Positions 50,703 to 59,860 of a stretch of DNA of 64,000 bases are shown one piece after another. The stretch comes from VXPQ01 sp964608315 (GTDB taxonomy: Bacteria > Bacteroidota > Rhodothermia > Rhodothermales > VXPQ01). Made by a program: the position numbers and the translations under genes. The notes beneath the pieces are model-generated. The model worked only from the letters and a program-made list of their open reading frames with translations. It did not search any database and was not told the DNA's origin. The stretch's first letter is position 1; every line of letters begins with the position of its first letter. The stretch lies in assembly GCA_964608315.1 (NCBI GenBank), contig CAZSNF010000001.1:200158-264157 (forward strand), read 5' to 3'.

Positions 50703-51452
50703 ATGCGCATAGGCAAACTGTACCTGCTTGCATGCATTCCTGTTCTGTGCCTGGGCTGCGGGCCTCGCAACGAACGCCCGTCGCCTTCCGCAGGCGGTGC
50801 AGACTCCCTGGCCGCCGGACCGAACGCGGAACGCGCAGCGCAGGCCCGCAAGCCGGATGTAATCCTGCTTTTTCTGGGAAACAGTTTGTCTGCGGGCGCC
50901 GGCGTCGATCCCGCCCGCGCCTTTCCCGCCCTGATACAACAGCGCATGGATTCGCTGGGATGGAACGCGCAGGCGATCAATGCAGGATTGAGCGGAGAAA
51001 CCAGCGCGGGAGGCTTGCGCCGCATAGACTGGTATCTGGAACGACATGCGGCGGGCGTCCTCGTGCTGGAACTCGGCGGAAACGATGGTTTACGAGGCAT
51101 TCCGGTCGATGTTACGCAACGCAACCTGCGCGCAATCATGGACAAGGCCCGGGCGGCGAACCCCAATATGGAAATTATCCTCGCCGGCATGCAGATTCCG
51201 CCCAATCTCGGACCGGAGTACGCGCAGGCTTTCCGGAATGTCTATCCAGCGCTCGCCGCAGAGGAGCATGTCCGCCTCATCCCCTTCCTGCTCGAAGGCG
51301 TAGGCGGCGTCGATTCGCTCATGCAGGCGGACGGGATCCATCCCAACGAGGCGGGGCACCGGATTGTCGCCGAGCATGTCTGGACCGCGCTCCAGCCGGT
51401 TATGGAAAAATTGCGTCTGCAGGACAACCCGACGCGGCTTACAGATTCTTGA
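50703..51452 (+). CDS. SGNH/GDSL-family esterase, probable lipoprotein (TesA-like)
   Basis: 249 residues. Signal sequence with a lipobox-like CLGC (Cys19), then a Pro/Ser/Ala linker. The SGNH blocks are visible: block I FLGNSLSAGAG (GNSL instead of GDSL, Ser61), AGLSGETSAGG (block II), ELGGNDGLRG (block III Asn) and DGIHPNEAGH (block V Asp, His). Closest to thioesterase I/arylesterase TesA. The last 14 bp overlap convergently with the pntB 3' end. Confidence 0.88.
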   Translation: MRIGKLYLLACIPVLCLGCGPRNERPSPSAGGADSLAAGPNAERAAQARKPDVILLFLGNSLSAGAGVDPARAFPALIQQRMDSLGWNAQAINAGLSGETSAGGLRRIDWYLERHAAGVLVLELGGNDGLRGIPVDVTQRNLRAIMDKARAANPNMEIILAGMQIPPNLGPEYAQAFRNVYPALAAEEHVRLIPFLLEGVGGVDSLMQADGIHPNEAGHRIVAEHVWTALQPVMEKLRLQDNPTRLTDS

Positions 51453-52911
51453 CCGCCGCCGCCAGGCTGGTCAGCGAATCTTTCGCATCCCCGAAAAGCA
51501 TGCGCGCGTTGTCGTGGTAGAACAACATATTTTCAATGCCGGAATAACCGGGCCGCAGGCTGCGCTTGAGCACGACCACCGCGCCGGAACGATCCACGTC
51601 CAGAATGGGCATCCCGTAAATGGGGCTGGCCTTGTCCGTGCGCGCCGCCGGGTTGACTACGTCGTTGGCGCCGATCACCAGCGATACGTCCGTCATTCCG
51701 AATTCGCTATTGATATCGTCCATTTCGTACAACTGGTCGTAGGGTACGTCCGCCTCGGCAAGCAATACGTTCATATGCCCGGGCATGCGGCCCGCCACCG
51801 GATGAATCGCATATTTCACAGTCACGCCCCGCGCTTGCAGCATATCCGACAGTTCGCGCACCTGATGCTGCGCCTGCGCCACCGCCATGCCGTATCCGGG
51901 CACGACAATCACTTGTTCCGCATAGGTCAACTGGATGGCTACGTCCTCTACCGACGTTTCCTGCGCCGTCAGATCGTCTCGCGCGCCCTCCACGACTGAG
52001 CCGCCCCCGTCGCTTTCTCCGCCAAAGCCGCCCAGCAGGACATTCAGCAAGGACCGGTTCATGGCCTCGCACATAATGGAGGTCAGGATGAGGCCCGATG
52101 CGCCAACCAGCGCGCCGCTTACGATCAACGCCGTATTGTCCAGCATGAATCCGGTGGCCGCCGCGGCAAGTCCCGAGTAGGCGTTCAGAAGCGCCACGAC
52201 CACGGGCATGTCCGCGCCGCCGATGGGAATAACCAGCAGGACCCCCAGCGCAAGCGCAAGCACGCCCAGAATCAGAGAGCCCCACAGGATGGCTTGCATA
52301 TCCATGGCCGCAAAGGAAGCGCCCGCCCCGCAGATCAGGTATCCGCCCGCCGCAAGCGCGCCAACCACAATCAGCGCCGTGAGTACGCGCATCCCCGGAA
52401 ACGAAACGGGATTGCCGCTCACGCGCCCTCCCAGTTTGCCGAACGCCACAAAACTTCCCGAAAAGGTAACGGCGCCGATCAGAATGCACAGCGTGGCGAT
52501 CGTCGCCGCCGGAACGTCCAGCGGAGCGAGGACAGCGCCTGTCTGCGCAACCTGCGCGAACGCGCCGCCGCCCGTTTCCACGGCCAGATAGCGCGCAATT
52601 TCTCCGCCCGCCACGAGCGCCGACGCCAGCCCCCCGAACCCGTTGAACACCGCCACCAGTTCCGGCATGCTTGTCATGGCCACGCGGCGGGCCAGGAGCA
52701 GACCGGTCGCGGCGCCCGCCGCGCAGCCGACGATCATTTCTGCGGGAGAAAGAATTTCCTGAATCAGCAGGGTCGCTACGACCGCAATCAACATGCCGAG
52801 CGCGGCCAGCCGGTTTCCCGCACGGGCCGTCGCCGGAGATTGCAACCGCTTCATGCCCAGAATAAAGAGCACGGCGGCTGCGAGATAAGCCAGTAAGATT
52901 GCGTTTTGCAT
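51439..52911 (-). CDS. pntB: NAD(P) transhydrogenase subunit beta
   Basis: 490 residues. Membrane part plus NADP-binding domain III of the proton-pumping transhydrogenase. Nine or so hydrophobic helices occupy the first about 290 residues; domain III contains VPGYGMAVAQAQHQVRELSDML, HPVAGRMPGHMNVLLAEADVPYDQL and GANDVVNPAARTDKASPIYGMPIL. It transfers hydride from NADH to NADP+ using the proton gradient. The split pntAA-pntAB-pntB arrangement on one strand is seen in many bacteria. Confidence 0.96.
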   Translation of the reverse strand: MQNAILLAYLAAAVLFILGMKRLQSPATARAGNRLAALGMLIAVVATLLIQEILSPAEMIVGCAAGAATGLLLARRVAMTSMPELVAVFNGFGGLASALVAGGEIARYLAVETGGGAFAQVAQTGAVLAPLDVPAATIATLCILIGAVTFSGSFVAFGKLGGRVSGNPVSFPGMRVLTALIVVGALAAGGYLICGAGASFAAMDMQAILWGSLILGVLALALGVLLVIPIGGADMPVVVALLNAYSGLAAAATGFMLDNTALIVSGALVGASGLILTSIMCEAMNRSLLNVLLGGFGGESDGGGSVVEGARDDLTAQETSVEDVAIQLTYAEQVIVVPGYGMAVAQAQHQVRELSDMLQARGVTVKYAIHPVAGRMPGHMNVLLAEADVPYDQLYEMDDINSEFGMTDVSLVIGANDVVNPAARTDKASPIYGMPILDVDRSGAVVVLKRSLRPGYSGIENMLFYHDNARMLFGDAKDSLTSLAAAVKNL

Positions 52912-52923
52912 CGGGACGAAGCG

Positions 52924-53229
52924 TCAGGAGGTCTCGGCGGCGCTATCCGGGCCGGTTCGCCGTTTCGGCCTGAACATTTGCAGCATCCGGTCCGTGACGA
53001 GGAAGCCCCCGACCACATTGATCGCGGCGACGATGAGCGCCGCAAAGCCAATCCATTTGGCCCAGGGCGCGGCGACCATGCCCGTAGCCACCAGCGCGCC
53101 CACAATGGTAATGCCGCTGATGGCGTTCGTGCCGGACATGAGCGGCGTGTGCAAGGTTTGCGGCACCTTGCTGATGATTTCGAAGCCAATGAAGGCCGCC
53201 AGAACGAATATGACCAGATTGCTTAGCAT
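52924..53229 (-). CDS. pntAB: NAD(P) transhydrogenase subunit alpha, part 2
   Basis: 101 residues. Carries the four alpha-subunit membrane helices missing from PntAA; includes HTPLMSGTNAISGITIVGA, strongly conserved in this subunit. 12 bp before pntB. Confidence 0.94.
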   Translation of the reverse strand: MLSNLVIFVLAAFIGFEIISKVPQTLHTPLMSGTNAISGITIVGALVATGMVAAPWAKWIGFAALIVAAINVVGGFLVTDRMLQMFRPKRRTGPDSAAETS

Positions 53230-53277
53230 GGAGTAGAGCGGGTCGGGAACAGGGCGAATGCGGGTAAACGGGGCGGG

Positions 53278-54414
53278 TTATGTTTCGAGCAAGGCGCGAA
53301 CGCGCTCGTGCACGACTTCTCCGTCGTGCGCAACGCACATTCCCCGGAAAATTTCGTCCTCGAAATCCGCGCGGAAGGTTTCGCCGTCGGAAAATTCCGT
53401 CAGGACGGCAAGCAACGTACGGGAATACATGGCGCTTGCGTCGATCGGCGCGCGGGACGGAAGATCGACCGGCCCGGAAATGCGCACGCCGTGCCCGTAC
53501 ATAACCGTTTCGCCCGGCCGGGTCTCTACGCAATTGCCGCCTCCGGGGGCCGCCAGGTCAATCACTACAGACCCCGCCTTCATGGCTTGCAAGGCTTTGT
53601 CCTCGATCAGGACAGGAGCAGGTCGGCCCGGCACCAGCGCGGTCGAGATCACCACATCCGCCGCCCCGATATGCGGGACAAGCAACGCCGTTTGTTGCGA
53701 CGCTTTTTCTTCGGTCAACGCTTTGGCGTACCCGCCCGCGTCGGCGTCTTCCTGCGTTTCGAACGCCAATTCCACGAACTTTGCGCCCAGGCTGCGCACT
53801 TCCTCCTGCGCAGCGTCCCGGATATCGTAGGCGGACACGCGGGCCCCGAGCCGCCTCGCCGTAGCAATGGCTTGCAACCCCGCCACGCCGGCGCCCAGCA
53901 CCAGCACGTTCGCGGGCTTCGCCGTGCCCGCCGCCGTGGTCAGGAGCGGGAAAAACCGGGGCAATTCGGCGGCGGCTTGCAACACGGCGGCGTACCCCGC
54001 CACGCTGCTCATGGCGGAAAGCGCATCCATCTTTTGCGCGCGGGATATGCGAGGCACCAGTTCCATGCTGAGCGCGGTCACAGACCGGTTCGCCATTTCC
54101 TGCGCAAGGGCGGGTCGGCCCAGCGGATCCAGCATGCCCAGAAACACCCCGCCGGAAGGCATCTCCCCGATTTCTGATTCGGCGGGCGGGGCGACTTTCA
54201 GGACGATGTCTGCGCCCAAGGCCTCGCTATGCGCGCCGATCCGCGCCCCGTCTTCCCGAAAAGCGTTGTCGGTAAAGTACGCCGCTTCGCCCGCCCCCGC
54301 CTCCACGACGACTTCGAACCCCGCGCGAGAGAGTTTGCGAACGACTTCCGGAACGACCGCCACGCGCCGTTCGCCGTCCGCGGTCTCTTTTGGAACCCCA
54401 ATGGTCAACGCCAT
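53278..54414 (-). CDS. pntAA: NAD(P) transhydrogenase subunit alpha, part 1
   Basis: 378 residues. Soluble NAD(H)-binding domain I: IGVPKETADGERRVAVVPEVV at the N-terminus (AlaDH/PNT family), VLVLGAGVAGLQAIATARRLGARVSAYD (Rossmann), and VIDLAAPGGGNCVETRPGETV. First gene of the pnt operon, with a Bacteroidota-type promoter 66 bp upstream. 48 bp separate it from pntAB. Confidence 0.96.
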   Translation of the reverse strand: MALTIGVPKETADGERRVAVVPEVVRKLSRAGFEVVVEAGAGEAAYFTDNAFREDGARIGAHSEALGADIVLKVAPPAESEIGEMPSGGVFLGMLDPLGRPALAQEMANRSVTALSMELVPRISRAQKMDALSAMSSVAGYAAVLQAAAELPRFFPLLTTAAGTAKPANVLVLGAGVAGLQAIATARRLGARVSAYDIRDAAQEEVRSLGAKFVELAFETQEDADAGGYAKALTEEKASQQTALLVPHIGAADVVISTALVPGRPAPVLIEDKALQAMKAGSVVIDLAAPGGGNCVETRPGETVMYGHGVRISGPVDLPSRAPIDASAMYSRTLLAVLTEFSDGETFRADFEDEIFRGMCVAHDGEVVHERVRALLET

Positions 54415-54479
54415 ACGCCCCGGAATGAGAATACTTTCATGGAAGCCATGCGCCCGCCAAGCGGCGCGCGAATCAGGCG

Positions 54480-54487
54480 CAAATATA
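54480..54487 (-). promoter_or_regulatory. Bacteroidota -7 box for the pnt operon
   Basis: On the minus strand TATATTTG matches TAnnTTTG exactly. It would start transcription near 54473 and give a leader of about 59 nt before pntAA. A TTTC about 20 bp upstream is a weak -33 candidate. The box lies just after the serC stop (54505), so it probably serves pnt. Confidence 0.5.
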
Positions 54488-54504
54488 CGAAGGTCGCCGA
54501 AATA

Positions 54505-55575
54505 TCATCCGTGTTTCCTTTCGAAGTCGTCCATAAAGGCGACCAGCGTCTTCACGGACGCTTCCGGGCAGGCGTTGTAGAGCGAGGCGCGCATCCCTCC
54601 CACCGAGCGATGTCCTTTCAACGCCAGCAAGCCCTGTGCATTCGCTTCGGCAAGGAAACGGGCTTCAAGGTCTTCCGACGGCAAGCGAAAAGTTACGTTC
54701 ATTCGCGAGCGGACCTCCTTGCGCGCGGCGCCTCGATAGAAATCCGTTCGGTCGATGCGGGCGTACAGGGCGCCCGCCTTGCGCTCGTTGATTTTCTCCA
54801 TGGCCGCCAGCCCGCCCTGCGCTTCCAGCCAGGCCAGCACTTTCTCCATGACGTACACGGCGAATACGGGGGGCGTATTGTACAATTTCGCGGCGTGGAT
54901 TCCGTAATCCAGCATAGCCGGCAGCGAAGCGTTGCGGCGTTGCAGAAAATCGTCGCGAATCAGAACCGCCGCGGCGCCCGCCGGGCCGATGTTTTTTTGC
55001 GCGCCCGCATAGACCAGCGCATGCCTGGCCATATCGATCGGGCGACTCAGAAAATCGCTGGAGGCGTCGCATACGAGGGGCAAGGCGGTCTGCGGAGTTT
55101 CCGGGAATTGCGTACCCGCCACCGTGTTGTTCGAGGTGATATGCAGATAGTCTGCTTCGGGATCGATATCCCATGCGCCGATGTCCGGGAGGTACGAATA
55201 ATTTCGATCCTCGCTGGAGGCTGCGGCCCGCGCCTTGCCCGTTCGCTGCGCTTCCTTCAGCGCATTGGCGGCCCAGCGACCGGTCACTGCATAATCTGCG
55301 GAACCTCCCGCTTTCCGGAAATTCAGCGGTATCTGATGAAACTGCATGGACGCCCCGCCTTGCAGAAAAAGGACATGCCATTCCTCGCCGACGCCGAGCA
55401 AACGCCGAATGCGCTCCCGCGCGTCCTGTGCGATCTGCGCATAGGCGGCCGAGCGATGGCTGATTTCAAGGACGGAGACGCCCAGGTCGCCACAGACCGG
55501 AAGCTCCTCTTTTATTTCCAGCAGGACGGATTCCGGCAGCGTGGCGGGGCCGGCGGAAAAATTATGCAAGCGCAT
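54505..55575 (-). CDS. serC: phosphoserine aminotransferase
   Basis: 356 residues. PLP enzyme making phosphoserine from 3-phosphohydroxypyruvate. HNFSAGPATLPESVL, ISHRS, LFLQGGASMQFHQIPLNF, TSNNTVAGTQFPE, DASSDFLSRPID, the PLP lysine in YAGAQKNIGPAG, and GHRSVGGMRASLYNA. Start at 55575 (MRLHNFSAGP) or 12 bp upstream (55587); neither has a clear ribosome binding site. serC next to a DUF1015 gene is a known pairing. Confidence 0.95.
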   Translation of the reverse strand: MRLHNFSAGPATLPESVLLEIKEELPVCGDLGVSVLEISHRSAAYAQIAQDARERIRRLLGVGEEWHVLFLQGGASMQFHQIPLNFRKAGGSADYAVTGRWAANALKEAQRTGKARAAASSEDRNYSYLPDIGAWDIDPEADYLHITSNNTVAGTQFPETPQTALPLVCDASSDFLSRPIDMARHALVYAGAQKNIGPAGAAAVLIRDDFLQRRNASLPAMLDYGIHAAKLYNTPPVFAVYVMEKVLAWLEAQGGLAAMEKINERKAGALYARIDRTDFYRGAARKEVRSRMNVTFRLPSEDLEARFLAEANAQGLLALKGHRSVGGMRASLYNACPEASVKTLVAFMDDFERKHG

Positions 55576-55658
55576 GGCGGGTTGCATGGCGTGGGATGAT
55601 CGAAAAAACGCAGGCCCGAAGACCGCGCGACAGGAAAAACAGGCGCAGGCAAGGCGCG

Positions 55659-56873
55659 CTATTCGAACAGGTGCACGAGCAATCCGCTGCGGAGTTTCGG
55701 TTCGAACCAGGTGGATTTCGGCGGCATGAGCAGGCCCGCACTGGACGCCGCGAGCAATTCTTCTGCGCGGGTCGGATACATGGAAATGGCCAGTTCCGCT
55801 TCTCCCGAATCGACGAGACGCTCCAGTTCGTCTGCGCCGCGGACGCCTCCCACGAAGTCTATATTCGGGTCCAGGCGCTGATCTGCGATCCCGAAGACGG
55901 GTTCCAGCAGGTGCTCGCTGAGCCGGGCGACGTCCAGCGTGTCCACTACTTCGTTGCGCGCGGTCGCCGGAAGCGACATCGTATGCCACTTTCCCTTCAG
56001 GTACAGGCAAACTGCGCCTGGTTCGGCGGGCGCCTTCTCTCCTGAATCTGCAGACAGGCCAAAACGGTCGGCCAGCGTATTCAGGAATTCGCCTGCGGGG
56101 ACAGGCAGTTTGCGCACGATGCGGTTGTAGGCCAATATCTGCAATTCGCTAATGGGAAACAGCGCCGCCGGGAAAAACGCCGCTTCCGGGCATTCGACGC
56201 CGGTTTCGCGCAGTTCCGCCGCTGCGCGGGAGGCCGCCGCGCACCGATGATGCCCGTCCGCAATGTACAGGCGCTCCACGCTGCGGAAGGCGTCCACGAG
56301 CGCTTCTTGCTCCTCTGCTTTCCAGATGGCGTGCCGGACGCCGTCTTCCGCCGCGAAGTCGTAGAGTGGTTCCTGCGCAGCGGCTTCTGCAACGAGGGCG
56401 TCGATTCGGTCTGTGTTCCGGTACGTCATAATAACTGGCTCGGCGTGCGCTTGCTGCGCAAGGATATGCCGGACCCGGTCTGTTTCCTTCTTCGGGCGCG
56501 TTTTTTCATGTTTCAGGATGATTCCCTGGTCGTATTCTTCCACGGAAACGCACCCGAATACGCCGGTTTGCGCCCGGCCGTCCATTTCGAGGCGGTACAG
56601 ATACAAAGACGGCGTCGAATCCTGCAACGAGCAGGCGCTATCCGCGAAAGCCCGCAGGTTGGCGGCGCCGCGCGCATAGGTTTCCGGCGCATATTCGTCG
56701 GCGTCCGCCGGAAGGTCGATCTCCGGACGCGCGACATGCAGAAAGCTCAACGGCTGTCCGGCGGCAAGGGCGCGGGCTTCTTCCGTATTCACTACGTCGT
56801 AGGGAACGGAGGCCACTGCCGCCGCTTTGTCGGGAACGGGGCGCAGGGCGCGAAAAGGGCGAAGAATCGCCAT
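55659..56873 (-). CDS. DUF1015 family protein
   Basis: 404 residues. Starts AILRPFRALRPVPDKAAAVASVPYDVVN, the usual DUF1015 opening, with HEKTRPKKETDR, YIADGHHRCAAASR (HxxDGHHR-like) and the C-terminal GLLMPPKSTWFEPKLRSGLLVHLFE. Usually near serC/serA and suspected to be linked to serine metabolism or its regulation. Biochemical function is not established. Start at 56873 is set by the family N-terminus. Confidence 0.9.
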   Translation of the reverse strand: MAILRPFRALRPVPDKAAAVASVPYDVVNTEEARALAAGQPLSFLHVARPEIDLPADADEYAPETYARGAANLRAFADSACSLQDSTPSLYLYRLEMDGRAQTGVFGCVSVEEYDQGIILKHEKTRPKKETDRVRHILAQQAHAEPVIMTYRNTDRIDALVAEAAAQEPLYDFAAEDGVRHAIWKAEEQEALVDAFRSVERLYIADGHHRCAAASRAAAELRETGVECPEAAFFPAALFPISELQILAYNRIVRKLPVPAGEFLNTLADRFGLSADSGEKAPAEPGAVCLYLKGKWHTMSLPATARNEVVDTLDVARLSEHLLEPVFGIADQRLDPNIDFVGGVRGADELERLVDSGEAELAISMYPTRAEELLAASSAGLLMPPKSTWFEPKLRSGLLVHLFE

Positions 56874-56990
56874 GAGAAGCGTTGGCAAGGTCTGGGATAA
56901 CGCAGAAAAACAACCTGACGGCAATTTCGGAAACGCTGCGTTCCTGTGTCGTGAAACCGCAACGAATATGCCGGCGCAGAGCGAAACGGG

Positions 56991-57280
56991 TCCATATTCT
57001 TCAGGAATATCCGAACAGCGGAAGGAAGGGTCGCCTAAATAATTCAAGTCCAGAATTTTCGACTTGAAAAATTAAGGCGCCCTGTTGAATATGCCAAGGC
57101 AAGAGGCTGAAAGGGGGTGCGCTGGCGCAGGGCGGAACGGCTCCGGGCGCGCCTTTTCACGAAACTATCAAGGATGCGGGGGCCACGAATTGGCGGGCGC
57201 ATTTCGAGCCCGATATTTCGCCCAAAGGCGCAACTCCCGACCCTCAATCGTCCGTATTCTTCAGGAATATCCGAACAGCG
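56991..57280. repeat. 30-bp direct repeat flanking copy A5
   Basis: 56991-57020 and 57251-57280 read TCC(A/G)TATTCTTCAGG AATATCCGAACAGCG with one mismatch in 30. The right copy includes the last seven codons and stop of the DUF4153-like gene; the left copy duplicates them outside the gene. The enclosed 230 bp hold element A5. Confidence 0.75.
57043..57245 (+). repeat. type A dispersed repeat, copy A5 (degenerate)
   Basis: The core is recognisable as GGGCGCGCCTTTTCACGAAAC (57145 onward), ATTGGCGGGCGCATTTCGAG, CCCGATATTTCG and CCCAAAGGCGCAACTCCCGACCC, class 1 orientation. Outer ends are lost. On its left is a TTCAAGTC...GACTTGAA hairpin (57043-57050/57061-57068). The 387-bp gap between DUF1015 and the DUF4153-like gene contains nothing else I can support. 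Confidence 0.6.
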
Positions 57281-58376
57281 AGGGAAACGCGACTACGACA
57301 ACTCCAGCCCAGATTGCGTACGCCGGAAGGTAGTCGGTCTGCCAGCGCTCCAGGGCGGCGAAGGACCCCGCGCCGCGCAGAAAACGCGCATACAGCCAGG
57401 CGGACCAGGCCAGATTTACCAGCAGGATGAGGTTCATGCCCAGCGCCGCCGCCTTGTTCGGACTGAATCCGAATTCCGATATGCGGGCGACGATGGCCGT
57501 AAGCGCCAGAATGTCTACGATCAGCGCCAGCACGACGAGCGCGAGTTGAATCCGGTCGAAAATCCCCGGCTTTTGCTCCGGGTCTCGCGCGGACGCGGCG
57601 TACAACAGCAGGCCCAGAACCACCGCAAGCAACAAATCGCATCCGATAAGCGCTTCGCGTTCTATTCCGACGATGTTGCCGGTCCATAGCATGGCGCCCA
57701 GAAAAACAAGCAGCATAAGCGCGAAAAGCGGCGTGAACAGACGGGTCAGCATCGGCGCAATGTTCGCCATGATATTCTGCTTCGTTTCCGCCAGCCAGGC
57801 GGCTACGAGCACCGCCCCCATTGCGCCGCAAGGGATCATCCAGTTTGCAACGAACCATTCGGGGTCCAGGCTGATCGCGGCGAACATGAACATCGTAAGA
57901 CCCGACAGGACGCCGCCCCCAAGCGCAATCAGCACATAGTAGAGAAACATTTCCCCGGAAAATCGGACAAAATCCATGCGTTTCGAGCGGTCGCCCCATG
58001 CACCGCCGGCATAGGCAATCCCAATCGCGAGCCAAAGCGCAATGGGCAGGTGCAGCACGGTCAGGATTTCGGCGTCGCCTTCCGGCTGGAACGGGAACAC
58101 ATTCGCGAGCGCGGCGGCCGCGCCGAAAGCCGCCGCGATCCACAAACAGATTTTCGTGTCGAGATTGCGCTTCCAGGCAAAATACCCGGCCAGAAACGGC
58201 AGCGCGAAAAGGCTGACGTTGCGGGCGTAAAATGTTTCGTTCCCGTCTTCCATAGACAGCCCGAAGAAGGCCGGCATTTTTATGGCCAGCGCCGCGAGAA
58301 TCGCAAGCAAAAGAACAATGACGGTCTCCTGGGGCGGTGCGCTTGCGTCCGCGCTGCTGCGTTCCGGGGTGTTCAT
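57261..58376 (-). CDS. integral membrane protein, DUF4153-like
   Basis: 371 residues with roughly ten hydrophobic helices spread over the whole length (for example VIVLLLAILAALAIKM, VSLFALPFLAGYFAW, MFLYYVLIALGGGVLSGL, LFALMLLVFLGAML). It resembles DUF4153 proteins of Bacteroidota. The short motif MEDGNETFYARNVSLFALP lies after the first helix. No transport or enzyme motif is recognised. The seven C-terminal codons are duplicated 260 bp downstream of the gene. Confidence 0.75.
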   Translation of the reverse strand: MNTPERSSADASAPPQETVIVLLLAILAALAIKMPAFFGLSMEDGNETFYARNVSLFALPFLAGYFAWKRNLDTKICLWIAAAFGAAAALANVFPFQPEGDAEILTVLHLPIALWLAIGIAYAGGAWGDRSKRMDFVRFSGEMFLYYVLIALGGGVLSGLTMFMFAAISLDPEWFVANWMIPCGAMGAVLVAAWLAETKQNIMANIAPMLTRLFTPLFALMLLVFLGAMLWTGNIVGIEREALIGCDLLLAVVLGLLLYAASARDPEQKPGIFDRIQLALVVLALIVDILALTAIVARISEFGFSPNKAAALGMNLILLVNLAWSAWLYARFLRGAGSFAALERWQTDYLPAYAIWAGVVVVAFPSLFGYS

Positions 58377-58479
58377 GCGTTTTTTCCTGAAGATGTTTCG
58401 GGTACCGGATGGCGGGGGCTGACGCGTTATGGGATAGCCGGGACGGCGGCGTTACCGGATTCCGCCTCGCGGGGTTACC

Positions 58480-59106
58480 CTACCAGGTCCAATGCCTTTG
58501 CGGCAGCTCGGGACGGGCGACGTCGTGCAATATAAACGTAATGGGGATGCTCATTTCCATGGGAACGACCCTGCGAACCCAATTGCCGTCGGGCAGCATT
58601 TTCATCTTTGCGCCGGGCTTGAATCGCGCCTCGCGCACGACGCGCAGGGCTTCTTCGTCGCACCCGCCCCCGACGCCCTCCACGACGGCCGCTTGCTCTA
58701 CGTATCCCGCCTCGTTCACCACAAACGATATCAGGACCACCCCCTCGATTCCGCTATCGCGGGCAGACGGAGGGTATTGTATTTTCTCGACGACGCCGCG
58801 GAGTCCGCCGATCAGTTCGGGGGAATATTCTATCGTTGGAAATCCGCTGGAAGGCAACAGCAGCCGCTGCGTTGCGCGAGGTCGATAAATCTCTTCCAGG
58901 GGTGCGTGTCGCACCGGTTGCAAGCGAGGTTCTGCTTGCGCCAGCGCCTGGGCTTGCGTTTCCAGGGGCAGAATGCATATCAGGGCGGCCCCAGGCACCA
59001 GGGCGGGCAGCCATCGCCGCGCCCCTTGCAGCCCCCCGAAGGGCGCGCCACGTCGGCGAATCCGCGAATCCGCAGCGGTTTTTGCTGGTTTCGACGATGT
59101 AATCAT
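58480..59106 (-). CDS. TonB-family energy transducer
   Basis: 208 residues. One N-terminal hydrophobic segment (about 32-52, LPALVPGAALICILPLETQA) and a TonB C-terminal domain (VVEKIQYPPSARDSGIEGVVLISFVVNEAGYVEQAAVVEGVGGG, DEEALRVVREARFKPG, PMEMSIPITFIL). The proline-rich spacer is short. It would couple the proton gradient to outer-membrane receptors or act as a TonB-like paralogue; no ExbB/ExbD is in the window. The start ATG (59104-59106) and leader come from a half type B repeat. Confidence 0.88.
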   Translation of the reverse strand: MITSSKPAKTAADSRIRRRGAPFGGLQGARRWLPALVPGAALICILPLETQAQALAQAEPRLQPVRHAPLEEIYRPRATQRLLLPSSGFPTIEYSPELIGGLRGVVEKIQYPPSARDSGIEGVVLISFVVNEAGYVEQAAVVEGVGGGCDEEALRVVREARFKPGAKMKMLPDGNWVRRVVPMEMSIPITFILHDVARPELPQRHWTW

Positions 59107-59168
59107 GATGTCCTGCGTGTGCGAACGCGATACGCTGGGCGAAATGGTTTTTATCGGCGTATCCTTCG
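59087..59168 (-). repeat. half type B element forming the leader of the TonB gene
   Basis: On the minus strand: GAAGGATACGCCGATAAAAA, then CCATTTCGCCCAGCG, TATCGCGTTCGCACACGC and AGGACATCATGATTACATCG. This follows B1 from its left end through the AGGACATCATGATT start region. The whole 67-bp gap to the upstream gene is element sequence, and GATAC-to-ATG spacing is 57 nt as in the half element at 33672. Confidence 0.75.
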
Positions 59169-59173
59169 CATGT

Positions 59174-59860
59174 TCACCAGGCCGCGTCCAGCGCCTCGCA
59201 CAGCCAGCGCTGAAAAGGCGATGCGCTCCGGCACAACGCCGCAAAACGGTCTGTAAAATCCTCTGCAACGAGGTCCGCCTCTCCAAGCGGCGCCACGCCG
59301 ACGAAATCCTTTCGCTTCAGGTCCTCGATCAGGGGGTGGTTCGGGTCCGTTCCCCGGGGGGCTTTTTTCAGGGAATCGCCAGACAGTTCGAACGCGGCGC
59401 GGAACCCCGCATCGTCCCGGGCCTGCCTCCACGCATCCGGGTCGTCCGCGATAGCCTGGCGGATGGCGGTCAGGGCCGGGGTCGCCGGGCGCCATATGCC
59501 GCAGGCCGCAAAGGAGCCTCCTGGCTCGATATGCAGATAAAAGCCGGGCGCATGGGCGTCCTTGCCTGCTTCGTGCCGGAAATGAATCCCGGTATGGGTT
59601 TTGTACGGGCTTTTGTCCTTCGAAAAGCGTACGTCCCGGTAGATGCGGAAAAGCGAACCGCCGCTGGCGCGCGGATCGGCTCTGAAATGCGGGCTGATTT
59701 CGCGGAGCGGCTGCGCAAAATCCGCAATGAATCGCAAGGCGGGGTCCTTTACGTCTGCTTCGTAGCGGGGCTTGTTGGCCTGGAACCAGTCCCGGTCGTT
59801 GTGCGCCGTCAATTCCTTGAGGAACCGGAGCGTGTCGGGCGTGAAGTGGGGAGAAGGCAT
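59174..59860 (-). CDS. DUF2461 family protein
   Basis: 228 residues, typical length. TLRFLKELTAHNDRDWFQANKPRYEADVKDP, IYRDVRFSKDKSPYKTHTGIHFRH, GFYLHIEPGGSFAACGIWRP and KRKDFVGVAPL match the family (TIGR02453-like). Function unknown. Transcribed toward the TonB gene. A weak repeat-end-like CAGCGTATCCTGAAT lies just upstream (59871). Confidence 0.9.
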   Translation of the reverse strand: MPSPHFTPDTLRFLKELTAHNDRDWFQANKPRYEADVKDPALRFIADFAQPLREISPHFRADPRASGGSLFRIYRDVRFSKDKSPYKTHTGIHFRHEAGKDAHAPGFYLHIEPGGSFAACGIWRPATPALTAIRQAIADDPDAWRQARDDAGFRAAFELSGDSLKKAPRGTDPNHPLIEDLKRKDFVGVAPLGEADLVAEDFTDRFAALCRSASPFQRWLCEALDAAW

